From positions 26,271 to 90,270 of the forward strand of contig JAJEBV010000029.1 in the NCBI GenBank assembly GCA_022822365.1: a stretch of 64,000 nt of DNA. Reading direction: 5' to 3'. The position numbers and the translations under genes were made by a program. Source of the DNA: Thermoanaerobaculia bacterium. Lineage in GTDB: Bacteria; Acidobacteriota; Thermoanaerobaculia; Multivoradales; Multivoraceae. Each line of letters begins with the position of its first letter. The first letter of the stretch is position 1. Shown one piece after another: positions 46,556 through 54,439 of the stretch. The notes below the pieces were generated by a model that was not told the DNA's origin, made no database searches, and was given only the letters and a program-made list of their open reading frames with translations.

Positions 46556-47860
46556 TCAGGGTCTGGCGGCGCCGCCGTCTGACGGGGCTACGCCGGGCAC
46601 GGGGAAGCGCAGGCAGAAGCGCTCGATGTCCTGGCGCATGGCGTCGAGCCGCTCCTCGTCGCGGTGGCGCCGCAGGGCGTCCATGATCCACTCGGCGAGC
46701 AGCTTCATCTCCGCTTCTTCCATGCCGCGGGTGGTGGCCGCCGGGCTGCCGAGGCGGATGCCGCTGGGCCGCAGCGGCGGCAGGGGATCGTCGGGGATCA
46801 ACTGCTTGTTGACCGTGATCGAGACCTTGTCCAGGGTCTCCTCGGCGATCCGGCCGTCGATACCGAAGCTCTTCTGGGTGTCGAGCACCATCATGTGATT
46901 CTCGGTGCCGCCGGTGACCAGGTCGGCGCCGCGGCTCATCAACTCGTCCGCCAGTACCTTCGCGTTGGACAGGACCTGCCGCGCGTAGACGGCGAACTCG
47001 GGCTCGAGCGCCTTGCCCAGTGTGATCGCGAGCGCCGCGACCGCGTTCATGTGGGGACCGCCCTGGAGGCCGGGGAAGACCGCCTTGTCGATCTTCCGGC
47101 GGTGCTCCGCGCGGGAGAGGATGAGCCCGCTGCGGGGACCGCGCAGGGTCTTGTGGCCGGTCGTCGTCATTACGTCGAAGCCGTGGTCGAGCGGGTTCGC
47201 CATGGCATTGCCCGCGATCAGGCCGCCGATGTGGGACACGTCGGCCATCGTCAACGCCCCCACGTCGTCGGCGACCCGCTTGAACTCGCGGTAGTCGTAG
47301 TCCCGCGGGTAGGACGAGTAGCCGCAGAGGATCATCTTCGGCCGGTGCTCGCGGGCCTGGGCGAGCAGGGCGTCGAAGTCGATCGCGCCCTTGTTGGCCG
47401 GGTCCGTCCGGTAGCGGATGAAGTTGAAGACACGGCCCATGTGGGAGACGGGCGCGCCGTGGGTGAGGTGGCCGCCGTGCGACAGGTCCATCGCCAGCAC
47501 GGTGTCGCCGGGGTCGAGAAAGGCGAAGTAGACGGCCTGGTTCATCGGCGAACCGGACAGCGCCTGAACGTTCGCGTGCTCGGCCCGGAACAGCCGGCAG
47601 GCGCGCTCGATCGCCAGCCGCTCGACCGCATCCGTGAACTCCTGGCCGCCGTAGTACCTGCGGCCGGGATAGCCCTCCGCGTACTTGTTCGTCAGCACCG
47701 AGCCGTTCGCCGCGAACACCTCGGGGTAGGTGTAGTTCTCCGAGGGGATAAGTTCGACGCCGCGCCGCTCGCGCTCCTCCTCGCCGGCGATCGCGGCCCA
47801 CACCGCGGGATCGTTGCGCGCGAGCGCCTGTCGGTTGGAATCCACTATGCGGTCGGCCAC
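46556..47860 (-). CDS. glyA: Serine hydroxymethyltransferase
   Basis: A 434-aa PLP enzyme that interconverts serine and glycine with tetrahydrofolate. The PLP lysine is about K237 in TTTGHKTLRGPRSG. The N-terminal ELIPSENYTYPEV, GYPGRRYYGGQEFTD and C-terminal GIRLGSPAATTRGM are diagnostic. ATG start at 47860, 28 nt after the selenoredoxin stop. The proximity to a selenoprotein may be coincidental. Confidence 0.93.
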   Translation of the reverse strand: MADRIVDSNRQALARNDPAVWAAIAGEEERERRGVELIPSENYTYPEVFAANGSVLTNKYAEGYPGRRYYGGQEFTDAVERLAIERACRLFRAEHANVQALSGSPMNQAVYFAFLDPGDTVLAMDLSHGGHLTHGAPVSHMGRVFNFIRYRTDPANKGAIDFDALLAQAREHRPKMILCGYSSYPRDYDYREFKRVADDVGALTMADVSHIGGLIAGNAMANPLDHGFDVMTTTGHKTLRGPRSGLILSRAEHRRKIDKAVFPGLQGGPHMNAVAALAITLGKALEPEFAVYARQVLSNAKVLADELMSRGADLVTGGTENHMMVLDTQKSFGIDGRIAEETLDKVSITVNKQLIPDDPLPPLRPSGIRLGSPAATTRGMEEAEMKLLAEWIMDALRRHRDEERLDAMRQDIERFCLRFPVPGVAPSDGGAARP

Positions 47861-47888
47861 CGGCGAGCTCGGCGGCCGGCAGCGCCAG

Positions 47889-48509
47889 CTACTTGAGCGC
47901 CGCCTTCGCGGCCTCGAGCAGAACCGTCTCCGGGAGACGGACCTTGTAGTCCGGGTTCACGTAGTGGAAGGCGACCCGGCCGTCCGTGTCGAGCACGAAG
48001 ACCGCGGGCACCGGCAGCATGTGGTGATCGTCCCCGGCGTACGCCTCCAGGTCGAGCTGGTAGCTCTCCCGGTAGGTCCGCACCATCTCCTCGTCGCGGA
48101 AGGCGATGCCGAACGCCTGCGAGGCGGCCATGCCCCGGTCCGAAAGCAGCCGGTACTTCAGCTCGTTCTTGTCGACGGTGGCCTGCAGTTGCTCCGCGAC
48201 ATCTGGCGAAACCGCGAACAACTGGTAGCCGAGGTTGATCAGATCCTGCTCTATCTCCTGCAACTGACCCAGTTGCGTGTTGCAGTACGGTCACCAGCCG
48301 CCGCGGTAGAAGATGAGGATCGTCGGCTGTGCCCTGGCCTGGGCGGCCAGATCAACGACACCGCCGTCGGCGGCGGGAAGTTCGACTTCGGGGACGGCGC
48401 TGCCGACCAGGAGCGGCCGGACATCCTCGGCGGATGTGGGCACGTCGGCGGCAAGCACGGGAGAGGCGCAGACCAGGGCCGCGCCAGCCAGGAAAGCTCT
48501 CGTTTTCAT
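47889..48509 (-). CDS. Selenocysteine-containing redoxin (AhpC/TSA-like), in-frame TGA at residue 73
   Basis: A 206-residue exported redoxin if the TGA at 48291-48293 is read as selenocysteine. A signal peptide (MKTRAFLAGAALVCASPVLA) is followed by the AhpC/TSA-like thioredoxin fold. The active site reads ILIFYRGGW-U73-PYC76-NTQLGQLQE, and homologues have FYRGGWCPYC, so TGA exactly replaces the first (peroxidatic/attacking) cysteine. Frame and similarity continue uninterrupted on both sides (VPAVFVLDTDGRVAFHYVNPDY). A SECIS-like hairpin lies just downstream of the TGA. Conventional calling yields two fragments (about 73 and 124 codons). The likely role is a periplasmic peroxidase or thiol oxidoreductase. 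A sequencing error is the alternative. Confidence 0.85.
48260..48276 (-). promoter_or_regulatory. Bacterial SECIS-like hairpin
   Basis: On the minus strand GCAACTG-GGT-CAGTTGC forms a perfect 7-bp stem with a GGT apical loop, 21 nt after the TGA. The published bacterial SECIS model asks for a small apical loop starting with G at roughly 16-37 nt from UGA, which this meets. An overlapping alternative stem (CTGCAAC/GTTGCAG, 48258-48285) could compete. The hairpin is inside the coding frame, as in bacterial selenoprotein genes. Confidence 0.7.
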
Positions 48510-48516
48510 GGCCGGC

Positions 48517-48525
48517 AGGGTATCA
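48517..48525 (-). promoter_or_regulatory. Extended -10 before the selenoredoxin gene, leaderless type
   Basis: TGA-TACCCT on the minus strand ends 7 nt before the ATG at 48509. The same nonamer and spacing precede the phosphatase gene at 7054. It suggests an internal promoter for this gene in addition to any read-through from the sulfatase. Confidence 0.42.
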
Positions 48526-48538
48526 CGCAGGCGGGCGT

Positions 48539-50296
48539 TCAGGACCCCTGACCGGCCTCGCGGACGGCCCGGCGGCGATCCCGAATCTCGTCCCACGGGA
48601 CCACCCCGGTGCGAGCGGCCCAGTCGTTCCAGAGCGCGGCGAGGGCGGCGGCCCGCTCCGGTTCGGCCAGCGCCAGATCGTTGACTTCCGTGCGGTCGGC
48701 GACCAGGTCGTAGAGCTCCCACTCACCCGGGTAGCGGGACACCAGCTTCCATTTGCCCGAGCGGACCGCCCGGTTGCCCTCGTGCTCCCAGAACACGGCT
48801 TCGCGGTCAAGGGCTTGTTCCTGGAACGCCGGCAGCAGACTCACGCCCTCGACCGGGATCGAGTCGCTGCCGGCGCGGCTCGCGGGATGGGCGGCGCCGG
48901 CGGCGTCGAGCGCGGTCGCCATCAGGTCGATGACATGGGCAGTTTCGCGCACGATGCCGCCGCCGTCGGCGATCCGTGCCGGCCAGTGGACGATCAGCGG
49001 GGAAGCGACGCCGCCTTCGTGGACCCAGTGTTTGTAGAGGCGGAACGGGGTGTTGCTGGCGTGGGCCCAGTGGGGGCCGTAGCTCTGGTAACTCGACTCC
49101 GGCCCGGGGAGCACGCTCGTGTCATTGCCGACGGCGACCGGGCTTCCGTCCAGGGCCTGCCTCGGCATGGAGAGGCCGCCCCGGTCGGTCAGGACCTCGG
49201 CGCAGCCGCCGTTGTCGGCCAGGAACAGGATCAGCGTGTTGTCGAGACGGCCGGTCTCCTCGAGCGCCGCGACGACCTCGCCGATCCCTCGATCCATGCG
49301 GTCGACCTGGGCGGCGTAGACCTCCATCGCGCGCTCGAACCAGGGCCGTTCCTCGCCGGGGACGTCTTCCCAGGCGGGCACTTTCGGGTCGCGCTCGGCG
49401 ATCGGCCAGTCGGCGTCTATCAGCCCGAGTTCGATCAGCCGCTGTCGCCGTTCGGCGCGGATCGCGTCCCAGCCGGCGGCATAGCGGCCCCGGTAGCGGG
49501 CGATGTCCTCCGGCAGCGCGTGCAGCGGCCAGTGGGGCGCGGTGTGGGCCACGTAGAGGAAGAGCGGATCGTCGCTGCGTTCGCTCTCCACGTGGTCGCG
49601 CACGAAGCGCGCCGCGTGCTCGGAGATTGCGTCCGTGTAGTAGTAGACGGGGGCTTCAGGGTCGTCCGGCGGCGTGAGTTCGACGGGTTCGTTGTCCTCG
49701 GTGAGAGAGATCGGGTCGTAGAAGCTGCCGGCGCCGTGAATCGTGCCGTAGAAGCGGTCGAAGCCGCGTTGCCGCGGCCAGTTGTGAGTCGAGGTGAGTT
49801 CGTCGTTGCCGCTCCAGTGGCCCACGTGACGAGTGACGTGCCACTTCCCCGACATGTAGGTGCCGTAGCCGGCCTCCTTCAGGGCCTCGGCGATCGTCAC
49901 CGCGTTGGCGGCGAGGTCGCCGCGGTATCCCGGGAGCCCGTCGTCGCCCATCATGTGGCCGACGCCGGCCTGGTGAGCGTAGAGGCCGGTCAGCAGGGAC
50001 GCGCGGGTCGGGCAGCAGCGGGCGGTGTTGTAGAAGTGGCTGAAGCGCAGGCCGTTGGCGGCCAGGTGATCCAGGTGCGGAGTTCCGATCTCGCCGCCGT
50101 AGCTGCCCAGGTCGGAGAAGCCCATGTCGTCCGCCATGATGAGGACGATGTCGGGCCGGGGCGGGGCGTCGATACCGCGGCAGCCGGAAAGCGCCAGGGC
50201 GATCGCCGCGACCAGCACGGGGATGACGGTCGGCCCGCGAAACCGAAGGAGATCGACGGCGGGCTTCTTGCATGGTGAGATAGACCTGTACTGCAC
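48539..50296 (-). CDS. Lipoprotein sulfatase (arylsulfatase type, FGly motif)
   Basis: A 585-aa type I sulfatase read from the GTG at 50296. A lipoprotein signal ends in ALALSGCRG (Cys about 39). The alkaline-phosphatase-like fold starts with DIVLIMADDMGFSDLGSYGG, where the paired aspartates bind calcium. The formylglycine motif is CCPTRASLLTG, with the first cysteine as the residue to be oxidised. The substrate is a sulfate ester of unknown type. A TACACT box 6 nt before the GTG supports this start and a leaderless mRNA. Only 23 bp separate it from the divergent metalloprotease gene. Confidence 0.87.
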   Translation of the reverse strand: MQYRSISPCKKPAVDLLRFRGPTVIPVLVAAIALALSGCRGIDAPPRPDIVLIMADDMGFSDLGSYGGEIGTPHLDHLAANGLRFSHFYNTARCCPTRASLLTGLYAHQAGVGHMMGDDGLPGYRGDLAANAVTIAEALKEAGYGTYMSGKWHVTRHVGHWSGNDELTSTHNWPRQRGFDRFYGTIHGAGSFYDPISLTEDNEPVELTPPDDPEAPVYYYTDAISEHAARFVRDHVESERSDDPLFLYVAHTAPHWPLHALPEDIARYRGRYAAGWDAIRAERRQRLIELGLIDADWPIAERDPKVPAWEDVPGEERPWFERAMEVYAAQVDRMDRGIGEVVAALEETGRLDNTLILFLADNGGCAEVLTDRGGLSMPRQALDGSPVAVGNDTSVLPGPESSYQSYGPHWAHASNTPFRLYKHWVHEGGVASPLIVHWPARIADGGGIVRETAHVIDLMATALDAAGAAHPASRAGSDSIPVEGVSLLPAFQEQALDREAVFWEHEGNRAVRSGKWKLVSRYPGEWELYDLVADRTEVNDLALAEPERAAALAALWNDWAARTGVVPWDEIRDRRRAVREAGQGS

Positions 50297-50319
50297 GAAT
50301 CCAGTGTACTGAGTCCTGG

Positions 50320-53300
50320 ATGGCAGAGGAGGACGTCTTGCGGTCAGTCCTGTCCAGATTGGAGTACGGCGGAAGCCGGATCGGTGGCGTCCTTGCCGCC
50401 GCGGCGCTCCTCTTGCTCGCTGCGCCGCTTCAGGGTCAGCGCCTGCTGACGCTGACTCCGCAGGCGACCCAGCCGGCAACTGTCTCCGTCCAGGACTTCG
50501 CGCCGGAGGTTTCCCCGATCGCCGTTCAGGTCGACATGGAGCTGCTTCGCACGGAGCCGGTCCGGCTGGAGCTGCCGACGCCGAATGGCCTGGTGGTGGA
50601 GGCGGAACTCAGCGTCTTCGAGGATCGGGGCGGCGGCGACCTGATGTGGTCGGGCGGTATTCCGGGCGCGGGTCATGACAGCGTCGTCCTGACCGTGGAG
50701 GGTGGCCGTCTGGTCGGCTGGTTCGGTGAACCCGGCGGCGTCCGCTACCGGATCAGCGCCCGGCCCGACGGTGGCGGTGAGATGGCCTCGAGCTTCGGTC
50801 TGCCCGGACGCGAGCCCGAGGCCTTCTGCCCGGTGGGCAGCGATTCCGATCCCCGATCACGGGAGCCTGCGCGCCTTCCGGCCGAGGCGATGGCCGTCGA
50901 CCTGCCGGCGCGAGTGGCTGCGCCGCAGAACCACGAACAGCTCGACATCCTGGTCGTCTACACGAGGGCGGCGGCTTCGAACTGGGCGGATCGGGGAGGC
51001 GCTCGGGCGGCGATTCGAAGTGCCGGCGACTACCTGAACATGGTTCTGCGGAACGGCAACATCGGAGTGAGCGCGAGAATCGTCCACATGGCGCAGCTTT
51101 CGGGCCTGGACAGTGTCGGCAGAGACGGCACCGGTCTGTACGGCGCCTCGATCATCACGCAACTGCGGTGGGACGGGGAGGCGCGGCGGCTGCGACGTGA
51201 GCACGGCGCGGATCTGGTTCATCTCTTCACGGGGGAGTCGCCCTGGGCGCTTGGAGGCGCGTGCGGCCAGCACTACGTCCTGTTTCGCGACGAGACGGCT
51301 GAGGAGTTCTCGGAGTACGCCTATGGTTGGACCTCCAGCGCCTGTTCCGACGATGGGCCGATTTTCGCCCACGAAGTCGGCCACGGGCTGGGCGCGCACC
51401 ACGACCCCGCGAACGGTCCTCCCCAGCAGACCGCGTTCAGGCCGTACGCCTTCGGGCACGGCAATCTCGAACGCATCCCGAACGTCGGGACGATCATGAG
51501 CTACACCGGCCAGGGCGAACCGTACCTGTCGAGCGTGCGGATCGAGCCGCAGGGCCGGGTGATCGGCATCGCGAACGAGAGGGAGAACGAGAGGGCGCTG
51601 CGGGAGAGCATCCACATCGGCGTTCGGTACGGCGACTCCGTCGAGCCCTTGCCGGAGGACGCTCCCGCGGCGCCGACGGACCTGGTGGTCCGGATGACGG
51701 GCGACCTCTCGGTGCGGCTGCTCTGGCAGGACAACGCGCCCGACGCGGATGGCTACGAAGTGACGTACTGGCAGTCGGGTCAAACGGGAACTCCGGCGAC
51801 GCAGCGTTTCGAGGCGCGGAGATCGGCGGTCGTCGACCTTCCAGTGGCCGACCCGGGTACGCGCTACTTCTTCTTCGTCAGGGCGGTCAAGGGGGAAAGC
51901 ACCTACTCGGCGGAAAGCAGCACGGTCACGCTGGCGGTCCCGGGCGCGGCGCCGGCTCCGCCTTCGCGACTCGCCTGGCGCCCGGTCGTGGAGGAGGATC
52001 CCGTCCGCGCGGGGACGAACTCGGCGCGTGTGAGCTGGGTCGACAACTCGGACAACGAGAGTCTCTTCGAGGTTCAGCTCCTGTACCGGGGAGTGCTGCA
52101 GCGGCGGAAGTGGGTCTCGGCGAACAGCGAATCGACGCTCCTGACAAGCCTCTTCCCGGACATCTCCTACAGGGTTCGGGTGTACGCGCACGGCATCGCC
52201 GGGACCTCCGCCAGCGGCCTCCTCGTCCTGGAATCGCCGCCCATGCCGGGGCCCAGGGCCGTCTCGGACCTGACCGCCAGGGCGACGGGCGATACGTCCG
52301 TTCGTCTGACGTGGCGCGACAATTCGTCCGACGAACTGGGCTTCCGGGTCCTGGCGCTCGTCTCGGGCTGGTTCGGCCTGTTCGAGGCCGATGCCAACAG
52401 CGAGGTGATTGAGATTGAGGGGCTGGCCCGCGGCGGCGGCTACCTCTTCTTCGTGCTGCCGTACAACGACGCGGGCGTTGGCGAACGCAACTTCGCGAGG
52501 TTGAGTCTGGGCGTGGCGGGCCACGGTCCGGCGGCGCCGACCAGGCTCAACTGGGGCGCGGAAGGCGGCGTGGCCAGGCTGACCTGGAGAGACAACTCGC
52601 GCGGAGAGACGGGTTTCGAGGTCCAGTTACGGCCCGAGTACGACCGGCAGGACACCACCGTGGTGGGTGGCGGCCGTTGGACGCGGGTTGCTCTGGTTCC
52701 GGCTGGCGCCACTTCGTTCGAGCTGGCCCGGAGCGAAGCCGTCGACTACCGCGTCTTCGCCTACAGCGACGCCGGCTACTCGCGCGCCAGCAACACGGTC
52801 AGGGGAATGCCGGCGCCGAGCGGCGACCCGCCGGAGGAGGATGGCGGGCTGATGGTCGTTCCATCGGGCGAGACCTCGGTCGAGTTGACCTGGACCGGCA
52901 GGTGGGCGCGGCCGGCGCGGGGCACGCTCGTCATCGAGGCGCGAAACCCGGCGAGCGGATGGACGGAGGTCGGCAGGTCCCAGGCGACGGCAGGAGGAAC
53001 GGTGATCGCGGGTCTCGAGCCGGAGACTCCCTACACGTTCCGGCTGCGGTCCGGGGCCGCGGACCACTCCCCGGAGGCCAGCGCCACCACCGGCGCCTTC
53101 CAGGGTGCCTGCCGGGAGGGGGCGGACTATCTCTGTCTTCGTGATGAACGCTTCGAGGTGAGGGCGCACTGGAGCAGGCCGAACGTGCTGGAGGAATTCG
53201 GATTGGGCACCGCCGTGCCGGTCGACATCTCGGACGAGTCCGGGCTGTTCTGGTTCTTCGAGTCCGAGAACATCGAGCTGGTCGTCAAGGTCCTCGACGG

Positions 53301-53937
53301 GACGGCGATCAACGGCAGCTACTGGGTCTTCTTCGGCGCCCTGTCCGACGTCGAGTACTGGATCACGGTGAGAGACGCCGAAACCGGCGAGCGGCGGACG
53401 TACCACAACCCACCAAAGGAAGTCTGCGGCCAGAAGGACCTGCTGGCGTTCAGCGACATGGCCGCCGGGACGGGCCCGTCCCCCGCCGCGGACACGGGTG
53501 CGGGCCGACCGGGCCTCGACCTCCTGCGGATGAACGTGGCGTCTCTTGATCCCGGCGGTATCGAGCTGGCAAGTGACGGTTCAGGTCACTGCCATGGCAG
53601 TGACGAGCGGCTGTGCCTGCTCGACGGCCGGTTCGCGGTCGAGGTCGAGTTCATCGACCCGAACGCCGATGCGGACACGGTCCAGGCAGCCAGCGCGATC
53701 CCGTCGCTGACGACGGCCAAGACGGGCTTCTACTGGTTCTTCAGCCCCTCGAACGTCGAGCTGGCGGTGAAGATGCTGGACGGCCGCGGCGTCAACGGCA
53801 GCTTCTGGTTCCTGTACGGCGGTCTCTCGGACGTGGAGTACACGGTCACGGTGACCGATACGGTGACCGACAGCGTAGCGACCTACCGCAACGAGCCAGG
53901 AAGCATCTGTGGTGAGATCGACATCGATGCCTTCTGA
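50320..53937 (+). CDS. Secreted metzincin-type metalloprotease with fibronectin III repeats and duplicated C-terminal module
   Basis: A 1205-aa exported protein. A signal region (VLAAAALLLLAAPLQGQ) is followed by a beta-rich pro-region (about 45-200) and a reprolysin-like peptidase domain. That domain has the zinc motif HEVGHGLGAHHD (about 351-362) and the Met-turn TIMSYTG (about 389-395). About five fibronectin III domains (about 450-925) follow, with the recurrent VRLLWQDNA / VRLTWRDNS strand. Two copies of a roughly 115-residue C-terminal module (about 930-1050 and 1089-1205) contain LCLxDxRF, FWFFxxxNxELxVKxLDG, NGSxWxxxGxLSDVEY and a late Cys. It is probably cell-surface or secreted. Confidence 0.85.
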   Translation: MAEEDVLRSVLSRLEYGGSRIGGVLAAAALLLLAAPLQGQRLLTLTPQATQPATVSVQDFAPEVSPIAVQVDMELLRTEPVRLELPTPNGLVVEAELSVFEDRGGGDLMWSGGIPGAGHDSVVLTVEGGRLVGWFGEPGGVRYRISARPDGGGEMASSFGLPGREPEAFCPVGSDSDPRSREPARLPAEAMAVDLPARVAAPQNHEQLDILVVYTRAAASNWADRGGARAAIRSAGDYLNMVLRNGNIGVSARIVHMAQLSGLDSVGRDGTGLYGASIITQLRWDGEARRLRREHGADLVHLFTGESPWALGGACGQHYVLFRDETAEEFSEYAYGWTSSACSDDGPIFAHEVGHGLGAHHDPANGPPQQTAFRPYAFGHGNLERIPNVGTIMSYTGQGEPYLSSVRIEPQGRVIGIANERENERALRESIHIGVRYGDSVEPLPEDAPAAPTDLVVRMTGDLSVRLLWQDNAPDADGYEVTYWQSGQTGTPATQRFEARRSAVVDLPVADPGTRYFFFVRAVKGESTYSAESSTVTLAVPGAAPAPPSRLAWRPVVEEDPVRAGTNSARVSWVDNSDNESLFEVQLLYRGVLQRRKWVSANSESTLLTSLFPDISYRVRVYAHGIAGTSASGLLVLESPPMPGPRAVSDLTARATGDTSVRLTWRDNSSDELGFRVLALVSGWFGLFEADANSEVIEIEGLARGGGYLFFVLPYNDAGVGERNFARLSLGVAGHGPAAPTRLNWGAEGGVARLTWRDNSRGETGFEVQLRPEYDRQDTTVVGGGRWTRVALVPAGATSFELARSEAVDYRVFAYSDAGYSRASNTVRGMPAPSGDPPEEDGGLMVVPSGETSVELTWTGRWARPARGTLVIEARNPASGWTEVGRSQATAGGTVIAGLEPETPYTFRLRSGAADHSPEASATTGAFQGACREGADYLCLRDERFEVRAHWSRPNVLEEFGLGTAVPVDISDESGLFWFFESENIELVVKVLDGTAINGSYWVFFGALSDVEYWITVRDAETGERRTYHNPPKEVCGQKDLLAFSDMAAGTGPSPAADTGAGRPGLDLLRMNVASLDPGGIELASDGSGHCHGSDERLCLLDGRFAVEVEFIDPNADADTVQAASAIPSLTTAKTGFYWFFSPSNVELAVKMLDGRGVNGSFWFLYGGLSDVEYTVTVTDTVTDSVATYRNEPGSICGEIDIDAF

Positions 53938-54421
53938 GTTGGACCGCGATTCCTACCGGAGCCTGATCGGCCAGTTCGCGACGGGCGTCACGGTGGTGAC
54001 GACGAACGTGGACGGCCGGCTCCACGGAATGACGGCGAACGCCGTCTGTTCGCTCTCGCTCGAGCCGCTGCAACTCCTCGTCTGCGTCGACCGGGAGTCG
54101 AACTGCTACCAGCAGATGCAGCGGGCGGAGGCTTTCGGCCTCAGCATCCTGGCGTCCGACCAGGAGGAGATATCGAACCTCTTCGCTCGCACCACGGAGC
54201 CGACCGAGGGCTCCCTGCTCGGTGTCGAGTACCGGCTCGGCAGCCTGGGCGCGCCCCTGATCGAGAACGCGCTGGTCCACCTCGAATGCCGGTTGGCGGA
54301 GCGGATCGACGGCGGCGATCACATCATCGTGATTGGCGACGTCGTCGCCGGCGAACGCGTGCGCGACGCGGAGCCGCTGCTGTTCCACGGCGGCCGCTAC
54401 GCCCGCCTGGCAGCAGGCTGA
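53927..54421 (+). CDS. Flavin reductase family protein (FMN-binding split barrel)
   Basis: A 164-aa flavin reductase-like domain with YRSLIGQFATGVTVVTT, HGMTANAVCSLSLEP and a C-terminal GDVVAGE segment, the pattern of HpaC/RutF-type reductases that supply reduced FMN to a partner monooxygenase. I start at the ATG at 53927 with GGTGAGA upstream, overlapping the metalloprotease end by 11 nt; a GTG at 53909 is possible. No partner oxygenase is adjacent, though an LLM-type gene lies at 56584. Confidence 0.82.
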   Translation: MPSELDRDSYRSLIGQFATGVTVVTTNVDGRLHGMTANAVCSLSLEPLQLLVCVDRESNCYQQMQRAEAFGLSILASDQEEISNLFARTTEPTEGSLLGVEYRLGSLGAPLIENALVHLECRLAERIDGGDHIIVIGDVVAGERVRDAEPLLFHGGRYARLAAG

Positions 54422-54439
54422 CGCGAGCGAAGGCTGCCG

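Noticed and set aside
47889..48263. Separate short thioredoxin-like gene starting at a TTG
   Set aside because: It lacks the active-site first half; together with the upstream frame it forms one redoxin read through TGA.
48291..48293. TGA as a pseudogene-causing stop
   Set aside because: It falls exactly on the cysteine position, both sides are fully conserved in frame, and a SECIS-like hairpin follows. Sequencing error remains possible but is less likely.
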